A DNA stretch of 64,000 bases from JAGVIE01 sp964520905 (GTDB lineage Bacteria > Bacteroidota > Ignavibacteria > UBA10030 > SZUA-254). The notes below the pieces were generated by a model. It made no database searches. It was not told the DNA's origin and saw nothing but the letters and a program-made list of their open reading frames with translations. The position numbers and the translations under genes are program-made. The DNA lies in contig CAZFQL010000007.1 of NCBI GenBank assembly GCA_964520905.1, forward strand, positions 112,329 through 176,328, written 5' to 3'. Below are positions 1-7,725 of the stretch, one piece after another (position 1 is the stretch's first letter; every line of letters begins with the position of its first letter).

Positions 1-1
1 T

Positions 2-190
2 TCGGAACAAGCGGATGTGGTTGCCATAATGGTATCAGAAGAAACTGGCAAGATATCGATAGCCGATAATGGTATTCTTGTGCGTGGACTGACGATCCAG
101 GAATTGCGGCACGAACTTTATACTCGTCTCTCTATAATGCCGGGTAAATCGGCTAAATCTGAGATGAGATTCTTGAAAGTACATAATTAA
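2..190 (+). CDS. cdaA: Diadenylate cyclase (CdaA/DisA_N type), C-terminal end only
   Basis: Only the last 62 codons are inside the window; the start lies to the left. The visible peptide contains VSEETGKISIADNG and ends ...RFLKVHN. This matches the end of the DisA_N catalytic domain, where SEETG is followed by the acidic and basic residues that shape the c-di-AMP active site. The family joins two ATP molecules into cyclic di-AMP, usually at the membrane in CdaA-type proteins, and signals cell-wall and osmotic state. The stop codon lies 4 bases before the pcm start, so the two genes are probably co-transcribed. The N-terminal membrane segments that would separate CdaA from DisA cannot be seen here. 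Confidence 0.8.
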   Translation, partial: SEQADVVAIMVSEETGKISIADNGILVRGLTIQELRHELYTRLSIMPGKSAKSEMRFLKVHN

Positions 191-194
191 CCAA

Positions 195-857
195 ATGATA
201 ATTAATTCAAATCGAAAATCCGCCCCCCGCTTTAATTTCGAGCGCGATGAGATGATCGATCTCATCCGGCAACGGGGCATAAGTGATGAGCGATTGTTGA
301 AGGCGATGTCTGTTGTCGATAGAAGAGATTTCGTTCAGCAAGCATTATTGAATCGCGCTTACGATGATTGTGCATTGCCCATCGGTCATTCGCAAACAAT
401 CTCACAGCCATACACAGTAGCTTTTATGACTGAGATGCTCGCGGTGAAGCCGGGTGATAAAGTACTCGAGATTGGAACCGGCTCAGGTTATCAAGCGGCG
501 ATACTTGCCGAAATGGGCGCCCGCGTTTACACGGTCGAACGGAACATGGATTTGTTAAATGTGTCAAGAAAACGCTTCGAGGCGCTTGGTTATCAGATCG
601 TGTCTAAATGCGGAGACGGAACAATAGGATGGAAAGATTTTGCACCATACGACAGTATCATAGTCACTGCAGGCGCTCCTGAAACTCCCCAGCCACTTCT
701 CGACCAGCTGAAGGACGGTGGAATCTTAGTAATTCCCATTGGTGACATGGATATTCAAAATATCCACATTATCCGTCGTGTTAAAAATGAATTCGAAACC
801 AAAGAAGCTCACGGTTTCAAATTTGTTCCGCTCATAGGCAAAAAGGGATGGAAATGA
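195..857 (+). CDS. pcm: Protein-L-isoaspartate O-methyltransferase
   Basis: The 220-residue product is full length for the Pcm family, which uses S-adenosylmethionine to methylate isoaspartyl residues in damaged proteins and so starts their repair in the cytoplasm. Visible signatures are the N-terminal helix with RGISDERLLKAM, the substrate-binding GHSQTISQPY, the SAM-binding motif I VLEIGTGSGYQAA (about residues 91-103) and the post-motif VTAGAPETP. The ATG at 195 follows the cyclase stop by 4 bases. It sits between a c-di-AMP synthase and miaA, in an apparent operon of three. The assignment is secure; nothing in the sequence suggests loss of function. Confidence 0.93.
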   Translation: MIINSNRKSAPRFNFERDEMIDLIRQRGISDERLLKAMSVVDRRDFVQQALLNRAYDDCALPIGHSQTISQPYTVAFMTEMLAVKPGDKVLEIGTGSGYQAAILAEMGARVYTVERNMDLLNVSRKRFEALGYQIVSKCGDGTIGWKDFAPYDSIIVTAGAPETPQPLLDQLKDGGILVIPIGDMDIQNIHIIRRVKNEFETKEAHGFKFVPLIGKKGWK

Positions 858-908
858 AAATAAATGTCGTATACCCGATAAAAAATTTTCCCCGAAAAAT
901 TTTGTGCG

Positions 909-1868
909 ATGGTCGCATTAAATATCAGACAGCGAACACCTGACATCGAACCTCCAAAAGTAATTGTCCTTGTCGGTCCTACTGCCTCAGGAAAAACTCC
1001 GCTATCATTGATTATTGCCGAACACCTCAATGCAGAAATAATCTCAGCCGATTCGCGCCAGATTTATAAACTGATGGATATCGGAACGGCAAAACCGAAT
1101 ATTGAGGATCGTCAAAAGATCAAACATTATTTTGTCGATGAATTATTTCCTGATCAGGAATTTAATGCCGGTGAATTCGGAATACAAGGTCGTCTTATCA
1201 TCGATGATATTCTACAGCGTAAGAAAGTGCCAATGGTTGTTGGCGGTTCAGGTTTGTACATCCGATCTCTGATCGATGGATTCTTCGAAGGGTCACCTCC
1301 AGACTCCGATATACGAAAGCATTTATATGATCGTTTGAATCGGGAAGGAGCGGAGAAACTGCTGGAGGAATTAAGAGCTGTCGATCCTGAAGCCGCTTCG
1401 AAAATGCTTCCAACAAATACGAGGAGAATTGTCAGGGCGCTTGAAGTGTACTCATTAACAGGGGTTCCCATCTCACAACTTCAGAAGTCGAAAATTGAAA
1501 TCAGTTTCATGCCTATTTTTGCGGGCATCAGTTGGAAGAGAAATATTTTATATGATCGGATTAATAGGCGTGTAGACATGATGATTGAACGCGGCCTTCT
1601 TGACGAAGTGCAACGACTGAAGGAGTTAGGTTATCCGCCTGCGTTGAACGCGCTCCAGACAGTGGGATACAAAGAAGTTTTTGAATATTTCGATGGAAAG
1701 ATAGATTATGTGAAGATGATAGAATCTATCAAACAAAATTCCAGAAGGTATGCGAAGCGGCAGTTAACTTGGTTTAGGCAGGATAAAAGAATAAAATGGT
1801 TTGATGCCCATAGCGAAAAAGATTTCGTGAATGTTGCTTCGGAAGTAACAAAATATTATGTTTCGTAA
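909..1868 (+). CDS. miaA: tRNA dimethylallyltransferase
   Basis: MiaA transfers a dimethylallyl group to N6 of A37 in tRNAs reading codons that start with U. The 319-residue product has the P-loop GPTASGKT (residues 23-30), the ISADSRQIYK motif, the GTAKP segment, VVGGSGLYI, and the ALEVY and NALQTVGYKE motifs, in the usual order. An N-terminal extension of about 16 residues precedes the first strand; the ATG at 909 is the only ATG that keeps the P-loop. A proline follows the P-loop threonine where alanine is more common, which is unlikely to matter. The gene lies 51 bases after pcm and converges on the GIY-YIG gene. Confidence 0.95.
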   Translation: MVALNIRQRTPDIEPPKVIVLVGPTASGKTPLSLIIAEHLNAEIISADSRQIYKLMDIGTAKPNIEDRQKIKHYFVDELFPDQEFNAGEFGIQGRLIIDDILQRKKVPMVVGGSGLYIRSLIDGFFEGSPPDSDIRKHLYDRLNREGAEKLLEELRAVDPEAASKMLPTNTRRIVRALEVYSLTGVPISQLQKSKIEISFMPIFAGISWKRNILYDRINRRVDMMIERGLLDEVQRLKELGYPPALNALQTVGYKEVFEYFDGKIDYVKMIESIKQNSRRYAKRQLTWFRQDKRIKWFDAHSEKDFVNVASEVTKYYVS

Positions 1869-1882
1869 GTCGGGGCCGACCT

Positions 1883-1899
1883 TGGCGCCAAAGGCGCCA
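1883..1899. terminator. Inverted repeat between convergent miaA and GIY-YIG genes
   Basis: TGGCGCC and GGCGCCA pair perfectly over 7 bp around the loop AAA, just after the miaA stop and just beyond the stop of the opposing gene. There is no clear T-run on either strand, so a bidirectional terminator role is inferred from position only. Confidence 0.35.
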
Positions 1900-1903
1900 C
1901 GCT

Positions 1904-2149
1904 TTAGCCGTTATCTTGATCAATAAGGAATCGATTTATTCCACGTTTCTTAATTTTAGATTCGAACTGAAGGGCAAGTGAACGAGTAGGAAATGTATTA
2001 TGGAAAATCAGGCGCCACGGTTTACCGTGCCGGGTTGATAGAGATTTGCCGTTGTTATGTTCAATGAGGCGTTTCGATAAATCCTGAGTTTGCCCGACAT
2101 AATAACGATCAGTTATCAAACTCTGAATGATGTATACAGTGAAGGACAT
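1904..2149 (-). CDS. Small GIY-YIG nuclease-domain protein
   Basis: The 81-residue protein is essentially a bare GIY-YIG domain. It has VYI and YYVGQT in place of the GIY and YIG strands, the HNNGKSLSTRHGKPW segment, and a downstream catalytic-type glutamate in LQFESKIKK. Such UvrC-N/YhbQ-like proteins cut or bind DNA, but the cellular role of this small class is mostly unknown. The ATG at 2149 is chosen because a longer in-frame start at 2215 would read through the tRNA-Pro gene; its first residues are the typical translation of a tRNA. Genes like this are often found next to tRNA genes in related bacteria (general knowledge, not checked here). Confidence 0.75.
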   Translation of the reverse strand: MSFTVYIIQSLITDRYYVGQTQDLSKRLIEHNNGKSLSTRHGKPWRLIFHNTFPTRSLALQFESKIKKRGINRFLIDQDNG

Positions 2150-2169
2150 AATAGTTGTATGGAAAAGAG

Positions 2170-2244
2170 TCGGGGCGGGCGGATTTGAACCGCCGACCTC
2201 TTGGTCCCGAACCAAGCGCTCTAGCCGGGCTGAGCCACGCCCCG
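2170..2244 (-). tRNA. tRNA-Pro (anticodon CGG)
   Basis: A 75-nt cloverleaf on the minus strand: acceptor CGGGGCG pairs with CGCCCCG, D stem GCTC/GAGC, anticodon stem CTTGG/CCAAG around the loop TTCGGGA (anticodon CGG), T arm GGCGG-TTCAAAT-CCGCC, discriminator A. The CCA end is not encoded. Confidence 0.95.
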
Positions 2245-2297
2245 AATATTACGAATCAAATTACGAATAAATCGCAAAATAAACAAACGGAAAATAA

Positions 2298-2705
2298 ATG
2301 AACATTCTTATCGTCGAAGATAATCTTTCACATCAGAAAATTACCGAGTATGTTCTGAAACAAAATAAAGTCCCGGCAAAGTTTTTAGTCGTCAGAGATG
2401 GACAGGAGGTTCTGGATTATCTATACAGGAGAGGGGTATATTCCGATTGCGAAAAATATCCGATGCCAAACTTGATTCTCCTCGATTTAAATCTTCCCAA
2501 GCGTGACGGGAGGGAAGTTCTGAGACTTTTAAAAGAAGATGTAGATCTTAAAGAAATTCCGATAGTTATATTAAGTACATCGTACCGTGAAGAAGATATC
2601 ACGTTCGCTTCTCAGATGGGAGTTGTCGGATATATAAGCAAGTCTATAGGTTTTGATAGATACAGCGCTGAACTAAGTTCTGTAATCAAATATGCTCGCG
2701 AATAA
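2298..2705 (+). CDS. Single-domain response regulator (Rcp1-like receiver)
   Basis: The 135-residue protein is a lone receiver domain. It has the acidic pair E7/D8, the phosphoacceptor D63 in LLDLNLPKRDG, the LSTS threonine/serine position and the lysine in GYISKS. The long loop before the phosphorylation site (VYSDCEKYPMPN) is typical of Rcp1-like regulators that pair with phytochrome- or PAS-type histidine kinases. There is no output domain, so it probably acts by protein contact. No kinase lies beside it; the nearest is the hybrid kinase at 15897. It is followed after 82 bases by der, which has its own predicted promoter. Confidence 0.88.
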   Translation: MNILIVEDNLSHQKITEYVLKQNKVPAKFLVVRDGQEVLDYLYRRGVYSDCEKYPMPNLILLDLNLPKRDGREVLRLLKEDVDLKEIPIVILSTSYREEDITFASQMGVVGYISKSIGFDRYSAELSSVIKYARE

Positions 2706-2741
2706 TCCATGACTCGTGAAGCAATGTCGGTTATCCATAAA

Positions 2742-2770
2742 TTGAATCTGTGAACAGAAATTCGTATTAT
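2742..2770 (+). promoter_or_regulatory. Predicted der promoter
   Basis: TTGAAT at 2742-2747 and TATTAT at 2765-2770 are separated by exactly 17 bases, and transcription would start about 10 bases before the der ATG. It follows the same pattern seen upstream of many genes in this window. Confidence 0.45.
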
Positions 2771-2787
2771 GAAGCGGAAAAAATTAT

Positions 2788-4095
2788 ATGTCTAAAATAC
2801 TTGCCATCATAGGCCGCCCAAACGTCGGAAAATCTACGCTCTTTAACCGCATAGTCGGTGCAAGAGACGCAATTGTACATGATAAGCCTGGAGTGACGAG
2901 AGATCGCCATTATGCTTCAGCGGAATGGGCGGGAAAATCATTTACACTGATTGATACGGGTGGTTACGTTCCAAATTCGACAGACCTTTTCGAGAAGGCG
3001 ATTCGCGAACAAGCTGAGATCGCGATCAATGAAGCAGATGCAGTAATCTTTATCGTTGACGCAACCGAGGGTGTCACGCCGCTTGATGAAGAAGTTGCCG
3101 CGATTATCCGAAAATCTCAGAAGAAAATTCATCTTGTTGTTAATAAGGTTGATAGTGATAAACGTGAAACCGATGTAGCGCAATTTTACAAACTCGGCCT
3201 CGGTGTACCGATTAATATATCAGCGCTCCTTGGTCGGAATATAGGCGATTTTCTCGATGAGGTTACTGAACAATTCTTAAGTGGATCAGCAGATGAAAAG
3301 GATGAACGTCTAAAGCTGGCTGTGATCGGCAAACCGAATGTCGGGAAGTCATCTTTAGTAAATGCGTTGTTGGATAAATCGCGGCATATAGTGACGAGCA
3401 TTCCCGGCACCACTCGCGATTCCATCGACTCTGTTTTGAAATATCAAAAAGAGGAAATAATTTTGATCGATACAGCCGGCTTGCGACGGAAAAGCCGGAT
3501 AAAAGAGAATGTGGAATTTTACAGCGTGCTTCGCGCCATCAAAAGTATTGAGAGATGCGATGTAGCAGTTCTGATGATCGATATTGAAGCGGGAATGGAT
3601 AAACAGGACCTCCGTATTCTGGAGGATATCATCGAGCGGCGGCGTGGTGTCGTTATTGCAGTCAATAAATGGGACACTGTCGAGAAGGATGAATTGACTG
3701 CTATGCAGTTCGAAAAATCGATCAAGAAATTTTTAAGAGAATATGATTATATTCCGGTAATTTTTATTTCGGCATTGGAAAAACAGAGAATTTATAAACT
3801 GGTTGAGCTTGCAAAGGATGTCTTTGCCGAACAAACAAAGCGTATATCAACAAACAAACTGAACAATTTATTGCTGCACGATATAGCAGAGAAACCACCC
3901 GGATCAAAATCGGGCAAGGAAATCAAAATAAAGTATATCACACAGGTAAAAACAAATCCGCCGGCGTTTGGTTTCTTTGCTAATGAACCGAAACTCGTTG
4001 AAGAAAAGTATAAACGATTTTTAGAGGGAAGGATCAGAAAGCATTTCGGTTTTATCGGCGTTCCGATTTCACTTTATTTCAAAAAGAAAAATTGA
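2788..4095 (+). CDS. der: Ribosome assembly GTPase Der (EngA)
   Basis: Der is an essential GTPase with two G domains in tandem that helps mature the 50S ribosomal subunit. The 435-residue product shows both G1 motifs (GRPNVGKST near residue 8 and GKPNVGKSS near residue 181), both DTAG/DTGG G3 motifs, the NKVD and NKWD G4 motifs, and a C-terminal KH-like domain ending ISLYFKKKN. Length and order are standard for the family. It lies upstream of a flavoprotein reductase gene with only a 7-base gap, suggesting co-transcription. Confidence 0.97.
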   Translation: MSKILAIIGRPNVGKSTLFNRIVGARDAIVHDKPGVTRDRHYASAEWAGKSFTLIDTGGYVPNSTDLFEKAIREQAEIAINEADAVIFIVDATEGVTPLDEEVAAIIRKSQKKIHLVVNKVDSDKRETDVAQFYKLGLGVPINISALLGRNIGDFLDEVTEQFLSGSADEKDERLKLAVIGKPNVGKSSLVNALLDKSRHIVTSIPGTTRDSIDSVLKYQKEEIILIDTAGLRRKSRIKENVEFYSVLRAIKSIERCDVAVLMIDIEAGMDKQDLRILEDIIERRRGVVIAVNKWDTVEKDELTAMQFEKSIKKFLREYDYIPVIFISALEKQRIYKLVELAKDVFAEQTKRISTNKLNNLLLHDIAEKPPGSKSGKEIKIKYITQVKTNPPAFGFFANEPKLVEEKYKRFLEGRIRKHFGFIGVPISLYFKKKN

Positions 4096-4102
4096 CTACT
4101 CG

Positions 4103-5491
4103 ATGGCGCTCAACCAGAAAAAAATATTGATAGTCGGCGGGCTTGCCGCCGGTCCGAGCGCCGCCGCGAAGGCGAAACGAACTAATCCCAATGCAGATAT
4201 AACTCTTTTCGAAGCTACAGATACCGTTTCTTATGCAATATGTGAAGCGCCGTTTGCTGTTGGCGGCGTAATTGATGATGAAAAGAAATTGGTAATCTTT
4301 TCTCCTGATAAATTGCAAGAAGAAAAAGGTATCACGGTGAAGACGCTTCACAACGTTGAAAAAATCCTCACGGGCGACCACAAAATAATTGTAAGGGATT
4401 TACGTTCACATCGGATGGTGGAGTTTGAATACGACAAACTCATAATCGCTGCTGGAGCCGCACCGCGTCGCCTGAATATCGGCGGTGAAAATGGAAGGAA
4501 TGTCTTTCATATCAAAACCCGTGAAGATACTCTTAACATAATTGCATGTCTTCAAACCGAACAGCCGAAGCAAGCGGTAATTATAGGAGCAGGATATGTT
4601 GGATTGGAGATGGCAGAAGCTTTTCATTCCCGCGGAATTGATGTTACCTTGATCGACCGCATCAGTCATCCGCTGGAAGGATTTGAACAAGAGACACGTG
4701 AGCGAGTTCTTCGGGAGTTACTCGATAACGATGTGCATTTTGTTCCATTCACCACGGTCGAAGCATTCCAGCAAGACAATTCCGGAAAAGTTCGTCACGT
4801 CATCACGAACCGAGGATCGTTTGAATGTGACATTGTTATCTTATCACTTGATGTTGAACCGAATATTAATCTGGCGAAGGAAGCGAAAATACGTATCGGC
4901 TCGACCGGCGCGATTGTTACCGATGAGAGCCAACAAACCAACATCGACGATATCTATGCGGCGGGTGATTGTTGTGAAGTAAAGAATATTATCACCGGCA
5001 AACCGATGTATATTCCTATGGCAACTATAGCGAGTAGAACGGGATCGATTGCCGGTGAGAATGCCGCGGGAGGAAGAGCGGTCTTTAAAGGCGCAATACG
5101 TGCCGGAGCCGTAAAATTGTTCAGCCTTGAGATCGCTCAAGTCGGATTAGGGTCGGAAGAAGCACGGCAGTATGGTTTTCAGGTTATCTCAGAGTTAGTT
5201 ACCTCGACATCTAAAGTAAGCATGATGCCCGACAGCGAAAAAATTGTAATCAAGCTGATTGTAGATAGAGGAACACAAAAATTGCTTGGTGCTAATCTCT
5301 TCGGTGGAAACGGTTGTGTCTCGCGTGCAAACATACTCGGCGTGGCAATCCAGCATAATATGACGGTCGATGATATTTCACGCTTCGATTTGATTTACTC
5401 TCCGCCGTTTTCACCATTGTGGGATCCGATCTTGCTGGCGGCGAACAAAGCTAAGAAAAATTTAAATCTTAATCCAAAATTAAAAATCTAA
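4103..5491 (+). CDS. CoA-disulfide reductase-like FAD/NAD(P) oxidoreductase
   Basis: The 462-residue protein has an FAD-binding ILIVGGLAAGPSAA near the N-terminus, a second nucleotide-binding AVIIGAGYVGLEMAEAF, the IYAAGDCCEV FAD motif and a C-terminal dimerisation domain. The single active-site cysteine C47 lies in SYAICEAPF, matching the one-cysteine family of CoA-disulfide reductases, NADH oxidases and polysulfide reductases rather than the CXXXXC disulfide reductases. The likely reaction is NAD(P)H-dependent reduction of CoA disulfide, persulfide or oxygen, but the substrate cannot be read from sequence. It lies between der and upp with short gaps. There is no rhodanese domain. Confidence 0.75.
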   Translation: MALNQKKILIVGGLAAGPSAAAKAKRTNPNADITLFEATDTVSYAICEAPFAVGGVIDDEKKLVIFSPDKLQEEKGITVKTLHNVEKILTGDHKIIVRDLRSHRMVEFEYDKLIIAAGAAPRRLNIGGENGRNVFHIKTREDTLNIIACLQTEQPKQAVIIGAGYVGLEMAEAFHSRGIDVTLIDRISHPLEGFEQETRERVLRELLDNDVHFVPFTTVEAFQQDNSGKVRHVITNRGSFECDIVILSLDVEPNINLAKEAKIRIGSTGAIVTDESQQTNIDDIYAAGDCCEVKNIITGKPMYIPMATIASRTGSIAGENAAGGRAVFKGAIRAGAVKLFSLEIAQVGLGSEEARQYGFQVISELVTSTSKVSMMPDSEKIVIKLIVDRGTQKLLGANLFGGNGCVSRANILGVAIQHNMTVDDISRFDLIYSPPFSPLWDPILLAANKAKKNLNLNPKLKI

Positions 5492-5505
5492 TATTCCCCG
5501 ATCTC

Positions 5506-6135
5506 ATGAAGAACTTAATTGTACTTTCCCATCCGTTAGTAAAACGCGATCTTACAATCCTCCGTGACAGGGAAACAAAAAGTCACAGCTTCAGGGCAAT
5601 CTTAAGGCGCACTGCAAGTATTATGGCGTACGATGTGACGCAAGATTTAAACCTCAAACAAGTCACCGTGCAAACTCCATTGGAAAAAACGAAAGGATAT
5701 GTAGTTACCGATTCAATCATACTTGTTCCGATTCTCCGTGCTGGACTTGGACTTGTGGGTGGTTTTGTAGAGGTCTTGCCTAACGCACGTGTCGGGCATA
5801 TCGGGATGTACCGCGATGAAGAGACTTTGACGCCGGTCGATTACTATCTCAAGCTGCCAAAAAATTTAAGCAAAGCTCTTGTACTGATTCTGGATCCGAT
5901 GCTCGCTACAGGGGGCAGTGCGGCTGCGGCAGTGACGGTATTGAAAGAAAAGGGCGCTCGCAGAATTCGTTTTGTCAGTCTTGTCGCCGCGCCTGAAGGT
6001 GTTCGTGTTCTTTCGAAAGCTCATCCCGATGTGATAATTTATACCTGTGCCTTAGACCGAAAACTCAACGAGAAAGGATACATCCTTCCGGGTCTTGGTG
6101 ATGCAGGAGATCGGATATTCGGGACGGCGGAGTAG
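5506..6135 (+). CDS. upp: Uracil phosphoribosyltransferase
   Basis: Upp salvages uracil by joining it to PRPP to make UMP. The 209-residue product has the full family length. It shows the N-terminal HPLVKRDLTILRD, the VPILRAGLGLVGG segment, the PRPP-binding loop LILDPMLATGGSA and the C-terminal uracil-binding GYILPGLGDAGDR. The ATG at 5506 lies 14 bases after the reductase stop, so it is probably the last gene of a der-led operon. A hairpin overlaps its stop codon. Confidence 0.97.
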   Translation: MKNLIVLSHPLVKRDLTILRDRETKSHSFRAILRRTASIMAYDVTQDLNLKQVTVQTPLEKTKGYVVTDSIILVPILRAGLGLVGGFVEVLPNARVGHIGMYRDEETLTPVDYYLKLPKNLSKALVLILDPMLATGGSAAAAVTVLKEKGARRIRFVSLVAAPEGVRVLSKAHPDVIIYTCALDRKLNEKGYILPGLGDAGDRIFGTAE

Positions 6136-6167
6136 CACATTTAGAGGCGAAGTTACTCCGGTTTTGG
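6128..6167 (+). terminator. Possible terminator at the end of upp
   Basis: CGGAGTA at 6128-6134 pairs with TACTCCG at 6154-6160, followed by GTTTTGGTTG. The stem overlaps the upp stop codon and the T-run is broken, so this is a weak call. Confidence 0.35.
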
Positions 6168-6226
6168 TTGTTCTCTTACCATAACGGTACATCATTATAT
6201 TCATTTCCTAAAATTCAAAATAACAC

Positions 6227-6255
6227 TTGACAAATGAAAAATTTTATTGTAACTT
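6227..6255 (+). promoter_or_regulatory. Predicted promoter of the 6306 gene
   Basis: TTGACA (6227-6232) is followed after 17 bases by TAACTT (6250-6255). It overlaps an in-frame ATG at 6234, so translation must begin downstream if this promoter is used; that favours the ATG at 6306. Confidence 0.5.
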
Positions 6256-6305
6256 CTCGGTACAATAAGTGGATAATTTGGGCATTCATAATCGGGATAT
6301 GGACT

Positions 6306-7697
6306 ATGATTCTAATTTCTACACTTCACAGTTGTAAACGGATACTCTTACTTTCTTTCCTAATTTTGCTTTCTTCGGCAACACTTGTTGCACAAGTGAC
6401 GATTCGAGAAAAAATAATCATTGATCCAAAGACCGCCCAGCACACATCGCCCAAAGTAAAACCACACGACCAACTACAATCGATTACCGATACAAACGGG
6501 ACGATCGTTACTGTAAAGTATTACTATCGGGCTTGCGAAGGATTTGGAATAGTCCGTACAGTTTTAAGCCCATGCAGCAATGCATACACTGATAGCTCAA
6601 TTGGTAATACGGTTCATGATGTGAACGAACAAGGATGTGCAATATTACGGTTTAATGTTTATGATGAAGGATCATACATATTTCGTGGGGACCGACAATT
6701 CTCATGTCCACAATCTTTTCCTTTCTCTTACCCGCCCTGTTTTTTGTTGGACTGCAGCAACGATTCAATTGTTGTTACGGATAATCGAAACAATACATTC
6801 AGGAGTGTGCCTAGTTCAAGACCAACGGTCAACTATACTTCGCCAGTTGGGACAGAGTGCATTGTGAACAATCCACAATCGCAAAAATTCGATACAAGTA
6901 GCGTGGAGATACTTCACGAAGGTGATTCCTTTACTTGGATTGATAACAATGAACCACGCACTGTGCTTGTTGGTGATGTATGTGGATTAGCAAATGTGTC
7001 TCAAGGAGATGTTCTTGTAGGTTTCGAGCAAATGCTAACTCAAATACCAATAAATCTACAACAATCTTCCGTTCCAATTTATTATCCGGGTCTATCTGGT
7101 ATAGACATTGCGCCTTGTAAGGATGGTGTAAATAATAAATGGTATTTTAATGTACGTAATCTTCGTGTCCCGATATTTCAATCTATTTGTGATAGTATAA
7201 TCCGTGCAAACGGATTAATAGACTTGGGTGATGGAACTAATTATCCTTTGTTAAGCCAAATAATATTTAATTGTCCTGATTGGTACGATTTACGAAAATG
7301 GATAGAATATGTTCGAGATAGAGCGCATGATTCTACCGTAGCCCAGCCAAGCAATAGAGTAATGCGATTTAGTAAGTACTACTTTAGCTCGGCTATATTA
7401 ATACATGAAGCTCAGCATGGCAGAGACCAGCTTGATTCGCTAAGAACAAGCATAGATAGTGCATACACAGAGATTTATGGAAAAGCAGTTTCCACACTTG
7501 AGTATCCATGTGCAAAAAATGCTCTAGGTGCAAAATATGAAATCCTAAATATTTTATCAAGATCTTATACAAATGGTGCATCTAAACCTATTGATCTTGC
7601 TAATGCAAGGCGTGCCGCTAAGCCAGTTTATGATCAGATTATTGACAATATTAAAACTTGGGTAAAGACCCATATTGTGCCTCCCTGTCATAGGTAA
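6306..7697 (+). CDS. Exported protein with a HEAQH zinc-protease-like motif
   Basis: The function is not recognised. The 463-residue product starts with a signal-peptide-like segment (CKRILLLSFLILLSSATLVAQ) and continues as a cysteine-rich extracellular-type region. Near residue 366 it has IHEAQHGRDQ, a match to the HExxH zinc-binding motif of metallopeptidases. No third zinc ligand is obvious, so protease activity is only a suggestion. The start at 6306 is preferred over the ATG at 6234 because the latter overlaps a strong promoter match and would put a second hydrophobic stretch before the signal peptide. It leads a group of three genes for exported proteins. Confidence 0.65.
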   Translation: MILISTLHSCKRILLLSFLILLSSATLVAQVTIREKIIIDPKTAQHTSPKVKPHDQLQSITDTNGTIVTVKYYYRACEGFGIVRTVLSPCSNAYTDSSIGNTVHDVNEQGCAILRFNVYDEGSYIFRGDRQFSCPQSFPFSYPPCFLLDCSNDSIVVTDNRNNTFRSVPSSRPTVNYTSPVGTECIVNNPQSQKFDTSSVEILHEGDSFTWIDNNEPRTVLVGDVCGLANVSQGDVLVGFEQMLTQIPINLQQSSVPIYYPGLSGIDIAPCKDGVNNKWYFNVRNLRVPIFQSICDSIIRANGLIDLGDGTNYPLLSQIIFNCPDWYDLRKWIEYVRDRAHDSTVAQPSNRVMRFSKYYFSSAILIHEAQHGRDQLDSLRTSIDSAYTEIYGKAVSTLEYPCAKNALGAKYEILNILSRSYTNGASKPIDLANARRAAKPVYDQIIDNIKTWVKTHIVPPCHR

Positions 7698-7725
7698 TTT
7701 TTAACAAATATCTGGAGATTTAAAA

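Noticed and set aside
2149..2215. Longer start for the GIY-YIG protein
   Set aside because: The extra 22 residues are a translation of the tRNA-Pro gene (VRDQEVGGSNPPAP).
6234..6305. Upstream start of the 6306 gene
   Set aside because: The ATG lies inside a TTGACA-N17-TAACTT promoter match and adds a second hydrophobic segment before a good signal peptide.
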